From positions 124,001-188,000 of the forward strand of contig NZ_MKVA01000006.1 in assembly GCF_001899075.1 (NCBI RefSeq): 64,000 nucleotides of DNA. Reading direction: 5' to 3'. The translations under genes and the position numbers were made by a program. This stretch comes from Devosia sp. 67-54. GTDB lineage: Bacteria; Pseudomonadota; Alphaproteobacteria; Rhizobiales; Devosiaceae. This document shows positions 28,470-36,890 of the stretch, piece after piece; position 1 is the first letter of the stretch, and each line of letters begins with the position of its first letter. The notes beneath the pieces were generated by a model. That model was not told where the DNA came from. It saw nothing but the letters and a program-made list of their open reading frames with translations, and ran no database searches.

Positions 28470-29561
28470 CTATTTGACCATAAATCGCGAACTGAAGGGG
28501 AGGCTCGCTGCGCCGACGGCTTTCGGTGAGGGCGCGAGTGTCCCTGCAATCGCAGCGACACCTGGCACTGCCGCCGCGAGGGCGCGACAGATATCCTCGC
28601 AAACGGCCTGCGGCGCATAGGACGACAGGATCACCGTCTCAAGCTCGACGAATTGCTGCACGCCGGCGATCGAGCGGACCATCTCTTCGACGAGCTGCCT
28701 CTTCCAAGAGCCGAAGACTTCGCCGTAGTCAGGCCAATTGCCCGACCGATCCCAGAGCGCTTCGACTGAGAGTTTCTTCTTCTTGAGCGACTTTTCGAGT
28801 GCGGCGATGCCGACATCGAAAGTGACCGGCGAATTGCCATGGTGGATCTGGTGATTGAGAACGAGGCGACCGTGGAGTTTTGCTCCCAGGTAGAAGAACA
28901 TGTAGTCCGTTAGCGGCTTTGCTGCTCCGAACATGCTCTCGCCGCTGGCCGCCGCCGTAATGTCGTTCTGAACAAACACAGGCATCCCGAGATCGACTTC
29001 GATCTCGTCCTGCAGGGCCTTGTAGTATGCCTCCTCGTCGATGCCGATCGAGTCGGTATGGGGCAGAGCCAGGCCAACGCCGGCCAAGCGCTCGCGGGCC
29101 GGCAGCGGCAGCAATGATACGGCGTCTCGTATGGTCTTTAAGAATTCCGAATGGTTGCTTCCCGGATCGGACGTTGGCCTAGGAAGCGTCGCGTGAAACT
29201 GTACCTTGCCCACGAAGTCGATGAGGACGAGGTCGGCGTGACGATTGCCGATACTAATCCCGACGGAGAAGGCGCCCCCGGGGTTGAGTACGACCGGCAC
29301 GGTAGGCGGCCCCATCCGCCCTTTTTGGGCCTGTCCCTTGGCGACCAGGCCTTCCTGCTCGAGGGAGCGAACGATCACCGAGACGGTCTGTGCGGATAGG
29401 CCCGTTCGTTCGCCGATCTCGAGACGCGTCGTGCCTTCCTGCTGCAGCAGCAGCGAGAGGACCAGGCGTTCGTTGTAGCTGCGCACACTTACCGCGTTGA
29501 GACCGCTGGCGCGGTCAGCAATCCGGATTGGATTGGGCGGCGCAAATCGCATGTCAGGCAC
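28470..29561 (-). CDS. ROK-family transcriptional regulator
   Basis: About 363 residues: N-terminal winged HTH (NERLVLSLLLQQEGTTRLEIGERTGLSAQTVSVIVRSL) followed by a sugar-kinase-like ROK domain (FSVGISIGNRHADLVLIDFVG; VFVQNDITAAASGE). The kinase-type glycine and zinc motifs of active ROK kinases are not evident, so it is a regulator. It lies downstream of the SGNH esterase gene on the same strand with a short gap, as one leftward unit. I prefer GTG at 29561 (GGAGGG eight bases upstream); a GTG at 29591 is also possible. It probably represses the module through the TTATTCA-N7-TGAATAA sites. Confidence 0.86.
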   Translation of the reverse strand: MPDMRFAPPNPIRIADRASGLNAVSVRSYNERLVLSLLLQQEGTTRLEIGERTGLSAQTVSVIVRSLEQEGLVAKGQAQKGRMGPPTVPVVLNPGGAFSVGISIGNRHADLVLIDFVGKVQFHATLPRPTSDPGSNHSEFLKTIRDAVSLLPLPARERLAGVGLALPHTDSIGIDEEAYYKALQDEIEVDLGMPVFVQNDITAAASGESMFGAAKPLTDYMFFYLGAKLHGRLVLNHQIHHGNSPVTFDVGIAALEKSLKKKKLSVEALWDRSGNWPDYGEVFGSWKRQLVEEMVRSIAGVQQFVELETVILSSYAPQAVCEDICRALAAAVPGVAAIAGTLAPSPKAVGAASLPFSSRFMVK

Positions 29562-29624
29562 GGGAGCAGCCCTCCGTGCCTGAACGATCACGCATGTGAC
29601 CCTGGGAAGCGACTTCGATGCGTC

Positions 29625-30266
29625 TCATTTCCAACCGATCGCCTCGACCTCGCGAGCGAGCGCTATGCCAAGCCCATGATGTGCTTCGCGGCTCAGATGG
29701 AAGCCATCCCGTGGGTCGCACTCAATGGCCGATCCGGCGTCGAAGAAATGCACTTCAAGGGAGTCCGCAATGACCTCGAAGTGAAAAGCGAGCTCACGAG
29801 ACTTCGGCTGCCCGCCCTTGAAGATGTTCTCCCACTCCTTGAGGTCGTCGAGCATTGGAGGAGGTGAGACCACCATGATCTCCGGCGGGTGTGCGGCGGG
29901 GCCCGGACCTAGCTCGCGAATGTCGTGGACGAGGCACCCAATTGCCATAGCCACCTCTGACGCCGGTTGATTGAACCGTGCCTTCAAATCGTTTGTACCC
30001 AACATGATGATGACCAGATCGATCGGCGCGTGGCTCATAAGGCAGGGCCGTAGGTAGGTTCGGCCGTTCTTTTCGGGACCTTCAATGGGGTCATCCCGCA
30101 CGGTGGTTCTGCCGCTCAACCCTTCTTCAATGACATGCCAGGACGCCCCGAGCTCCTTCTGCAGGACCCCCGGCCAGCGATCAGCAAAAGCGAAGCGATC
30201 GAGCAGAGAACCGCCGGGCATTTGCCCGTGGGTGTTGCTGTCGCCGTAGCAGAGAACCGTCCGCAT
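29625..30266 (-). CDS. SGNH/GDSL-family esterase (cytoplasmic), copy 1
   Basis: A 213-residue SGNH hydrolase without a signal peptide. Catalytic blocks: GDSNTHG with Ser10, IMLGTND with the oxyanion Asn, and RDGFHLS with the Asp/His pair. GLSGRTT, found in the arylesterase/acetyl-xylan-esterase-like branch, is present. ATG at 30266 is preferred over an upstream TTG. It heads a leftward unit with the ROK regulator and is divergent from the ABC importer. It is similar to two further SGNH proteins at 35235 and 36064. Likely role: removal of a short acyl group (probably acetyl) from the imported compound. Confidence 0.88.
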   Translation of the reverse strand: MRTVLCYGDSNTHGQMPGGSLLDRFAFADRWPGVLQKELGASWHVIEEGLSGRTTVRDDPIEGPEKNGRTYLRPCLMSHAPIDLVIIMLGTNDLKARFNQPASEVAMAIGCLVHDIRELGPGPAAHPPEIMVVSPPPMLDDLKEWENIFKGGQPKSRELAFHFEVIADSLEVHFFDAGSAIECDPRDGFHLSREAHHGLGIALAREVEAIGWK

Positions 30267-30377
30267 CCTGGATCCGCTTGTCAAAAGCGAAGCTCAAACA
30301 ACATTTTAACGTCGTCTGAATGAGTCGCACGAGGGTGCATTGATCGCACCGACCATCCAAGATGACAAGCTCCAGAC

Positions 30378-30398
30378 ATATTCATTCACTCTGAATAA
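30378..30398. promoter_or_regulatory. Palindromic operator (putative ROK repressor site), copy 2
   Basis: TATTCA-N7-TGAATA with 6-bp perfect arms and the same TTCA start to the spacer as copy 1 (25937). It is immediately upstream of TTGACA at 30402, so it would control the importer operon. Lying between divergent units, it may also control the esterase-ROK unit (autoregulation). Confidence 0.65.
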
Positions 30399-30544
30399 GT
30401 GTTGACACATGACCGTCATCCATGGTCTGACCCCATCAGGAGGACGTCCGAGGACCAAGAAAAGCCAGTCGCTCACAGGCGACGGAACTCGGAACACCAG
30501 GACAGAAACCTGAGGATCGCGGCGGGGGAGGTTCCGTCGAGAGC

Positions 30545-30578
30545 CAGACCACTTGTCATATCGGGCTCAAGTGGTTTG
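30545..30578 (+). other. Hairpin in the 5' leader of the importer operon
   Basis: CAGACCACTTG (30545-30555) pairs with CAAGTGGTTTG (30568-30578) over 11 positions with one G-U, closing a 12-base loop. It is 41 bases before the start codon of the binding protein. No U-tract follows, so it is not an intrinsic terminator. It may stabilise the mRNA or act in control; no known riboswitch class was recognised. Confidence 0.5.
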
Positions 30579-30619
30579 CCAGGGATCGCAGTTTGGCCTG
30601 AGCTGCTAGGAGGAACACA

Positions 30620-31699
30620 ATGAAATTGCACTTCGTGGCTGCCGCGATGGCGGTCGCCGTCATGGTCGGGCTGTCAGCGCCCTCTTTCGCTGATGACGTC
30701 TTCACGCCACTTCCGGGCGCGGTCCCTGCGACTGGTGACAATCCTGTCGTCGATACGAGCCAGTTCAAGAAGCCGTGTGGCTGGACCATCGGCATGAGCG
30801 ACTTTGGCGTCAACGCCAACACCTGGACCGTCCAGGTGGCGCACGAGGCCCAGGCTGCGGCCGACCGCAACTCCTGCATCAAGAAGTTCATCCTGCTTGA
30901 CGCAAACTTCGATCAGAAGAAGCAGGTCGCCGACATCGAAGACCTGATCGCCCAGAAGGTCGACGCGATCATCGTTCAGCCAGTGACTTCTACCTCTGCC
31001 GACGAAGCAATCGAGAAGGCTAAGGCCGCGGGTATCCCGGTCATTCTGCACACCGGTCTGGTCGAGACCGATGCGTTCACCACTGAGATCCGCGCTGGCG
31101 GCGTGTGGTTCGGCAAGGTCATGGGCGACTGGCTCGTGAAGGAGCTCAACGGCAAGGGCAATATCTGGGTCCTGCGCGGTCTCGCCGGCCACCCGGAAGA
31201 CACCGGCCGTTACAATGGCCTTCTGGAATCGCTCAAGGGCTCGGATGTCAAGATCGTGGCCGAGGAGCATGGCGACTGGCAGTACGACAAGGGCAAGAAG
31301 GTTTGCGAAACCCTCTACGCCAAGGATCCCAACGTCGACGGCATCTGGTCGTCCGGCGCTGACATGACCCGCGCCTGTGTCGACGTCTTCAAGGAATTCG
31401 GCGCCAAGATCCCGCCGATCTCTGGCGAAGGCAATAATGGCTACTTCCGGCAGTGGATCGCTGACGGCTTCCCGTCGATTTCTCCGGAATACTCGCCCGC
31501 TCAAGGTGCTGCAGGCGTCGACCTCGCGGCGGCGATCCTCGACGGCAAAGGCGGCATCTACAAGCACTACGACTACAACCCGCCGGGCTGGGATATCGAG
31601 AAGGCCAAGAAGTACTTCCGTCCCGACCTGTCCGACGCGGTCTGGTGGTTCTCCGAGATGTCGGATGACCAGCTGAAGCAGTTCTACGCTAAGAAGTAG
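30620..31699 (+). CDS. Ribose-type ABC transporter substrate-binding protein (module A)
   Basis: A 359-residue periplasmic type-1 binding protein with a signal peptide cleaved probably after SAPSFA (about residue 24). The mature region has WTIGMSDFGVNANTWTVQVAHEAQAAA, DAIIVQPVTSTSADEAI and GKGNIWVLRGLAGHPED, all typical of the RbsB/XylF-like group. AGGAGG-type ribosome site upstream of ATG. It is first in an operon with a double ATPase and two permeases, then two SGNH esterases and glycerol/acetate genes. The ligand is unknown; the neighbourhood suggests an acylated glycerol or glycoside rather than a free pentose. Confidence 0.87.
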   Translation: MKLHFVAAAMAVAVMVGLSAPSFADDVFTPLPGAVPATGDNPVVDTSQFKKPCGWTIGMSDFGVNANTWTVQVAHEAQAAADRNSCIKKFILLDANFDQKKQVADIEDLIAQKVDAIIVQPVTSTSADEAIEKAKAAGIPVILHTGLVETDAFTTEIRAGGVWFGKVMGDWLVKELNGKGNIWVLRGLAGHPEDTGRYNGLLESLKGSDVKIVAEEHGDWQYDKGKKVCETLYAKDPNVDGIWSSGADMTRACVDVFKEFGAKIPPISGEGNNGYFRQWIADGFPSISPEYSPAQGAAGVDLAAAILDGKGGIYKHYDYNPPGWDIEKAKKYFRPDLSDAVWWFSEMSDDQLKQFYAKK

Positions 31700-31717
31700 T
31701 CTCTCCTCCCGAGACGG

Positions 31718-31748
31718 CCCGCCCGCTGAGCGCGCCTCGGCGGGCGGG
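31718..31748 (+). other. Strong intercistronic stem-loop after the binding-protein gene
   Basis: CCCGCCCGC (31718-31726) and GCGGGCGGG (31740-31748) form a perfect 9-bp GC stem. No U-tract follows and the ATPase gene starts 32 bp on. Such hairpins after binding-protein genes commonly protect the upstream mRNA and give higher binding-protein levels than transporter levels. Confidence 0.65.
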
Positions 31749-31779
31749 TGCTACCAAGATCAGGGGGTCCTGAGAGACT

Positions 31780-33294
31780 ATGCCCAACCTTGTCGAACTC
31801 TCGCACATCTCGAAGTCGTTCGGTGGAAGCCTCGCCGTCGACCACGTGTCGCTGGAGCTCTTTGGCGGATCCGTGCATGCCCTGATGGGTGAGAATGGCG
31901 CCGGCAAGTCGACCCTCATGAAAGTCCTTGCTGGCGTCTATCAGCCGGACGAGGGCGAGATCTTCAAGAACGGGCACAAGGTCTCGTTCGCGAACCCGCG
32001 CGAGGCACTTGAGTTTGGCATCTCCACGGTGTTCCAGGAGATGACGCTCCTGCCCAATCTGACGATCGCCGAGAACATGTATCTCGGCCGCGAGCCGCTG
32101 ACGGCCTTCGGGTCGATCGACTATCGCAAGATGAATTCCGATACCCAGGCGGCGCTGAGCGAACTCGGTCTAAGCCTGCCACCGCAGACGTTGGTTTCGG
32201 GCCTCTCGATCGCCGAGCGGCAGTTCGTCGAAATCGCTCACGGGGTGAAGGCCGATGCCTCGATCTTTGTTCTGGACGAACCGACTGCCGCATTGAACGC
32301 CGCAGACGTCGAGGTTCTCAACAAGCACATTCGCCGGCTACGCGATGCCGGTAAGGCCATCGTCTACATTTCGCATCGCATGGAGGAGATCTTCAACATC
32401 TGTGACACGGTCACGGTGCTGAAGGATGGAAAGCTCGTAGGCACACGGCCACTTTCCGAGATGACACCATCCTCACTGGTTGCAATGATGGTGGGGCGCG
32501 AGCTCCGAGATCTCTTCCCGAGCCGCGGCCAGGGCACGAACGGCCTTCTGCTTGACGTCAAGCACTTCAAGATCGGCGCCAGCACCAAGCCCTTCTCGTT
32601 GCAGGTCCATGGCGGGGAGATCGTCGGCCTCGCTGGGCTCGAGGGTCAGGGGCAGCAGAAGTTCCTTCGGTCGTTGATCGGCCAGTTCCAGCCATTCAGC
32701 GGAACCGTTGCGATCAAAGGCAAAGCGCTGCCGCTGCCCGTCAATCCGGCGTGGGGTGTGCGGCGCCTGCGTTCCATGGGCGTGGCCTTTGTTCCAGAGG
32801 ATCGAAAGGAAGAGGGACTCTTCCTCGGGCTTCCGATCGCCCACAACATCGCCATTGGCCTGCACTCGGCTCGGTCCGAGCTTGCGATTGCCAAGAACTA
32901 CCGTCAGCTGATCGCTGACTCCATCAAGTCACTCAACGTTCGAACGACGGGCCCCCAGGCGCATGCGGGATCCTTGTCAGGCGGCAATCAACAGAAGGTT
33001 CTGCTCGGTCGATATCTGGCCGAAGGGGTCGACATTCTTCTCGTCGAGGAACCGACGCGCGGCGTCGACGTCGGGGCAAAGTCCGAGATCTACAAATTGC
33101 TGCGCGACTTCGCTGCAAAAGGCGGGGCGGTCATCGTTCTCTCCCGCGAAACCGTCGAGCTCATCGGCCTCTGTGACCGGATCCTGGTTGTCCACGGCAA
33201 CACGGTCGTCTCGGAGATGGCTGGGGCGTCGGCTGCCGAGCAGGACATCCTCAACGCGGCACTCAACGCCGAAGCAGTGGTGGAACAGGAATGA
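31780..33294 (+). CDS. Ribose-type ABC transporter double ATPase (module A)
   Basis: A 504-residue protein with two ABC domains: Walker A GENGAGKST near residue 40, Walker B IFVLDEPTAAL, then a second domain with degenerate Walker A (GLEGQGQQK), signature LSGGNQQK and VEEPTRGVDVG. Closest layout is RbsA/XylG. It powers import together with the two following permeases. The stop overlaps the next start by 4 bp (ATGA). Confidence 0.9.
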   Translation: MPNLVELSHISKSFGGSLAVDHVSLELFGGSVHALMGENGAGKSTLMKVLAGVYQPDEGEIFKNGHKVSFANPREALEFGISTVFQEMTLLPNLTIAENMYLGREPLTAFGSIDYRKMNSDTQAALSELGLSLPPQTLVSGLSIAERQFVEIAHGVKADASIFVLDEPTAALNAADVEVLNKHIRRLRDAGKAIVYISHRMEEIFNICDTVTVLKDGKLVGTRPLSEMTPSSLVAMMVGRELRDLFPSRGQGTNGLLLDVKHFKIGASTKPFSLQVHGGEIVGLAGLEGQGQQKFLRSLIGQFQPFSGTVAIKGKALPLPVNPAWGVRRLRSMGVAFVPEDRKEEGLFLGLPIAHNIAIGLHSARSELAIAKNYRQLIADSIKSLNVRTTGPQAHAGSLSGGNQQKVLLGRYLAEGVDILLVEEPTRGVDVGAKSEIYKLLRDFAAKGGAVIVLSRETVELIGLCDRILVVHGNTVVSEMAGASAAEQDILNAALNAEAVVEQE

Positions 33295-34253
33295 ACCGGG
33301 GTCTCCTACGACTGTTGACGGGCGGCTATGGGCGGCAGGGTCTGTGGCTGGCGCCCCTCATTGTCACGTTGCTCCTCGCGGGCTTCCTGACCGTTAGAAC
33401 GCCTGACTTCCTGCGGACGGAGAACCTGCTCAACGTCGTCGCCCAGGTGCTGCCGATCATGATCACTGCGATCGGTCAGACCTTCGTCGTGATCGCCGGC
33501 GGCCTCGACCTCTCCGTCGGCTCGTTGATCAGCTTCACGACGGCGGTTCTCGCGATGGATGGGCCGGGCTACATCCTCATTCCGGCGGCATTCGCGTTCG
33601 CGGTGCTGGTGGGCCTCACCAACGGCCTCGTGGTGACGCGGTTCAACGTCCATCCAATTATCGCTACGCTCGCCATGCAATACATTCTGCTCGGTGCGGT
33701 CCGGTTGCTGCGGCCAGTCGCTGGGGGCACCTTGCCCGATATCGTCCTCGAGTCGGTGAACGGCGCGCCCTTCGGCATTCCAATGGCGTTGATCTGGGCG
33801 GTGGTCGCGATCGCGACTGCCTGGAAGCTTCTCTACGGCACGCGGTTCGGGTTGCACCTGTTCGCGATCGGCGGTGGGACGGCCTCGGGAAATGAGCAGG
33901 CAGCGCGCAACTTCGGCGTCTCTGACAAGCGCACGATGGTCTTGGCCTACGTCATCTCATCGTGTTTCGCAGCGCTCGCCGGTGTCTATCTTGCCGGACG
34001 AATTTCCTCAGGCGACCCCAATGTCGGTCTTGGGTTCGAGCTCGATGCCATCACGGCCGTCGCCATCGGGGGCACGCAGCTCTCGGGCGGCATCGGAAGC
34101 CTTCCGGGTACGGTGATCGGAGCGCTAGTCCTCGCGCTTTTGTCAAACGGTATGAACCTCACCAACATCTCGCCGTTCATTCAGACCGCCATCAAGGGCG
34201 CCATCCTCATGGCTGTTGTTGGACTTCAGTCACGCAAGAAGATGGGGCTCTAG
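33291..34253 (+). CDS. Ribose-type ABC transporter permease 1 (module A)
   Basis: A 320-residue inner-membrane permease of the BPD_transp_2 class. The signature GGLDLSVGSLISFTTA and the NVHPIIATLAMQYILLG helix are present, and GFELDAITAVAIGGTQLSGGIGS is the conserved C-terminal loop. It starts inside the ATPase stop (ATGA) and ends exactly one base before the next permease start, so the operon is tightly coupled. Confidence 0.89.
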   Translation: MNRGLLRLLTGGYGRQGLWLAPLIVTLLLAGFLTVRTPDFLRTENLLNVVAQVLPIMITAIGQTFVVIAGGLDLSVGSLISFTTAVLAMDGPGYILIPAAFAFAVLVGLTNGLVVTRFNVHPIIATLAMQYILLGAVRLLRPVAGGTLPDIVLESVNGAPFGIPMALIWAVVAIATAWKLLYGTRFGLHLFAIGGGTASGNEQAARNFGVSDKRTMVLAYVISSCFAALAGVYLAGRISSGDPNVGLGFELDAITAVAIGGTQLSGGIGSLPGTVIGALVLALLSNGMNLTNISPFIQTAIKGAILMAVVGLQSRKKMGL

Positions 34254-35210
34254 ATGACTGCGGTACTCAACAACTCGATCGTCCAGCGCCTGCTGCGCGT
34301 ACCTCCAGCGTACTACGTCTTCACTATCCTTTTGATCACGCTGTGGGTCTACCGGCCCGCGATGCTGAACCCAAACGTGCTCGGCGTGTTTGTCCGGCAA
34401 AACGCACCGCTTGGCGTCCTGGTCCTCGGGCAGCTGATCGTGATGCGGGTCAAGAGCATCGATCTTTCGGGCGGCGGGATCATCCTCCTCGTCAACTACT
34501 TCATATCGTCGGGCCTCTTCCCTGACGCCTCGCTTGCCTTTTTTGCCGCCATCGCGTTGGGGACCGGTACGGCGATCGGTCTCTTCAACGGCCTTATGAT
34601 CGGCAAGCGGCATGCTTCTGCGGTGATCGTGACGCTTGCTGTGAGTATCATGCTCGTCGGACTGGTGCAGTTCCTCTCGAGCGGCAAGCCGCCGGGAGAT
34701 GTCCCAAGCTTCCTCAACGACATGTACGACACGAAGTTGGGTGTCGTTCCCACTCCCGTAATCTTCTGGGCGTTCCTGACCCTGATTGTCGCTGGCCTGC
34801 TGTCGTTCACCGTATTTGGTCGCTTCGTGGACTCGGTCGGCGAGAGCGCGGAGGCGGCGCACTTTTCCGGCGTTCCCGTCGAGAGGACCGTCGTGCTCGC
34901 CCATACGATTGCTGGTTTTATCGCGGGACTTGCGGCCCTGGTGCAAACAGCCTCGATCGCGGTCGGCAGCGTGCGCGTGGGTCTAGACCTTCCGATCCTG
35001 TCCGTCGCCGCGACTATCCTCGGCGGCGTCGTGTTTGGCCGGGGTGAGGGCGGCGTGTGGGGCCCGTTCTTCGGTGTCCTATCCTTCACATTTCTGTTTG
35101 TCGTCATGACCGCGTTCGGCGTCAGCGACCCAGGCAAACTGATCGCGCAGGGGGCGATCATCTTGCTGGCTGCAATCTTCTACGGCGTGCGGCTCGCGAG
35201 ATCCCGGTAG
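34254..35210 (+). CDS. Ribose-type ABC transporter permease 2 (module A)
   Basis: A 318-residue permease of the same class. The signature is altered to VKSIDLSGGGIILLVNYF, and HASAVIVTLAVSIMLVGLVQFL and GLDLPILSVAATILGGVVFGRGEGG are recognisable. It abuts permease 1 with no spacer. Two different permeases imply a heterodimeric channel. An AGGAGG box and the SGNH esterase follow after 24 bp, placing the hydrolase in the same transcript. Confidence 0.88.
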   Translation: MTAVLNNSIVQRLLRVPPAYYVFTILLITLWVYRPAMLNPNVLGVFVRQNAPLGVLVLGQLIVMRVKSIDLSGGGIILLVNYFISSGLFPDASLAFFAAIALGTGTAIGLFNGLMIGKRHASAVIVTLAVSIMLVGLVQFLSSGKPPGDVPSFLNDMYDTKLGVVPTPVIFWAFLTLIVAGLLSFTVFGRFVDSVGESAEAAHFSGVPVERTVVLAHTIAGFIAGLAALVQTASIAVGSVRVGLDLPILSVAATILGGVVFGRGEGGVWGPFFGVLSFTFLFVVMTAFGVSDPGKLIAQGAIILLAAIFYGVRLARSR

Positions 35211-35234
35211 GAACATCGATCTAGTTGAGGAGGT

Positions 35235-35918
35235 ATGATGCACAACCAGAAGTCGATCCTGTGTTTTGGTGACTCACTGACCTGGGGCTGGATCCCGGTC
35301 AAGGAGGGGTCGCCGACGCTGCGCTATCCTTACAGGCAGCGTTGGACCGGCGTTATGGCCGACGAGCTAGGCGACGGCTATCAGGTCATCGAAGAGGGGT
35401 TGAGCGCGAGGACGACGAGCGCCGACGACCCGAATGATCCGCGCTTGAATGGGAGCGCCTATCTTCCTGCGGCGCTTGCCAGCCACCTCCCGCTCGATCT
35501 CGTTATCCTAATGCTCGGAACGAACGACACCAAGCCATACTTCAACCGCGGGCCGTACGACATTGCTTTCGGCATGTCTAAGCTTGTGGGGCAGGTCCTC
35601 ACGGTGAGCGGCGGCGTAGGCACGCCGTATCCGGCGCCCAAGTGCCTCGTGATTGCGCCTCCGCCCTTGGCACCGATCCCGCACCCCTTCTTTCAGGGGA
35701 TGTTCGGTGGCGGCCACGAAAAGACAAACGAACTGGCCAAACAGTACCGGAGCATGGCCGACTTCATGAAGGTCGGCTTCCTCAACGCCGGCGACGTCAT
35801 CACCACTGACGGCGTCGATGGCATCCACTTCACCGTGGAGAACAATCAGACCTTGGGGCGGGCTATCGCCGCCAAGGTCAAAGATATGTTGGTTCGCGAC
35901 CAGGCTGCGGCAGCCTAG
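35235..35918 (+). CDS. SGNH/GDSL-family esterase (cytoplasmic), copy 2
   Basis: A 227-residue SGNH hydrolase without signal peptide. Catalytic Ser is in FGDSLTWGW (about Ser14), the oxyanion Asn in LMLGTND and the Asp/His pair in VDGIHFT. EEGLSARTT is shared with the other two copies. The start is ATG 35235 or 35238, after a GAGGAGG box. It is translated from the ABC importer operon, so it probably acts on the compound just after uptake. An arylesterase-like or acetylesterase activity is the likely chemistry. Confidence 0.89.
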   Translation: MMHNQKSILCFGDSLTWGWIPVKEGSPTLRYPYRQRWTGVMADELGDGYQVIEEGLSARTTSADDPNDPRLNGSAYLPAALASHLPLDLVILMLGTNDTKPYFNRGPYDIAFGMSKLVGQVLTVSGGVGTPYPAPKCLVIAPPPLAPIPHPFFQGMFGGGHEKTNELAKQYRSMADFMKVGFLNAGDVITTDGVDGIHFTVENNQTLGRAIAAKVKDMLVRDQAAAA

Positions 35919-36063
35919 TCGCAGGGGTTCGGCGCCCCTCGCGCCGAACCCGCCTATTTCGTTCCGGCATAGGAGGATTCCACCGACCTAGAGACTAGCA
36001 GACTTCCGTACCGACCGTAGTGCGAGCGGAACCTCGCACATTACCATCACCTTGGAGGAGCTC

Positions 36064-36825
36064 TTGAATACGTTCAATCGGGCAATGATTTGTGCTGCCC
36101 TCGTCTTGTCTGCAGTTTGCGCCGCATCAAGCCCCGCTAACGCGGATGCCAAGAGGATCATGGTGTTCGGCGACTCGAACTCCTGGGCTTGGCATCCCGT
36201 TCCTGAGATTGCCCCTGTTGTTCGCTATCCACAAGATGTCGCTTGGCCCGGTGTGATGGCGAAGGACCTCGGGGACGGGTTCGAAGTCATTAACGAGTCT
36301 CTTTCCGCTCGAACGGCCGTCGTGACCGATAAGTCCGTCGACAAGGGGTTGGGGCTGAGCGGAGCCGGCCTGAGTGGCGCCGAGTATCTGCCGGCAGCGA
36401 TCGCCACCAACATGCCCCTCGACCTCGTTATTATCATGTTGGGGACTAATGACGTCAAGCCGGTTTACAATAGAACCGCGCTCCAGGTTAGCCTCGACGT
36501 GATGTCGCTCGTCGCAGAGGCTCAGAAGGACACGGGCGTCGCAACATCTTACCCCGCACCCAAGGTATTGGTCGTGGTCCCGCCGCATCTCGGAAAGATT
36601 GCGAATGTTGACTGGGTACAGGCGATGTTTCCGCAAGCCTCGGTCGTCGAGTCTGGGCAGATTGCTGAGTATCTCTGTCCGCTCGCAGAGTCGGTGAAGG
36701 TGCTGTGTTTCGATGGAGGTAGCGTTGCGGAGATCACGGGTCCCGATGGCATCCACATGACGCCAGAGAATCACAAGAAGCTCGGCGACGCGGTCGCTGC
36801 CGAAGTTCTCAAAATTCTGCAGTAA
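36064..36825 (+). CDS. SGNH/GDSL-family esterase with signal peptide (periplasmic), copy 3
   Basis: A 253-residue SGNH hydrolase with a Sec signal peptide (MICAALVLSAVCAASSPANA, cleavage near residue 27), so it should act in the periplasm. Catalytic Ser is in FGDSNSWAW (about Ser38), Asn in IMLGTND and Asp/His in PDGIHMT. I chose TTG at 36064 (GGAGG five bases upstream), which gives a good signal peptide; a TTG at 36052 adds four residues. It probably trims acyl groups before import or acts on larger substrates, complementing the two cytoplasmic copies. Confidence 0.85.
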   Translation: MNTFNRAMICAALVLSAVCAASSPANADAKRIMVFGDSNSWAWHPVPEIAPVVRYPQDVAWPGVMAKDLGDGFEVINESLSARTAVVTDKSVDKGLGLSGAGLSGAEYLPAAIATNMPLDLVIIMLGTNDVKPVYNRTALQVSLDVMSLVAEAQKDTGVATSYPAPKVLVVVPPHLGKIANVDWVQAMFPQASVVESGQIAEYLCPLAESVKVLCFDGGSVAEITGPDGIHMTPENHKKLGDAVAAEVLKILQ

Positions 36826-36838
36826 GTCCGACCTGGAG

Positions 36839-36864
36839 CCGCCGCATCCGGAAGGGTGCGGCGG
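36839..36864 (+). other. Intercistronic hairpin before glpD
   Basis: CCGCCGCA pairs with TGCGGCGG around a TCCGGAAGGG centre between the third esterase and glpD. There is no U-run, so it is probably an mRNA processing or stability element rather than a terminator. Confidence 0.5.
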
Positions 36865-36890
36865 GGCAGGGCGCGAGCAAAGGCTGGTAT

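Larger units (their letters stand above)
30267..30619. other. Divergent control region between esterase/ROK and ABC importer
   Basis: A 353-bp region without genes. It holds the second ROK-type palindrome (30378-30398), a TTGACA hexamer at 30402-30407 just after it, a roughly 200-base untranslated leader for the importer operon, and a stable hairpin in that leader at 30545-30578. A clear -10 for the TTGACA was not found. Confidence 0.6.

Noticed and set aside
30545-30578. Intrinsic terminator or known riboswitch in the importer leader
   Set aside because: The hairpin has no U-tract, and no conserved riboswitch core was recognised.
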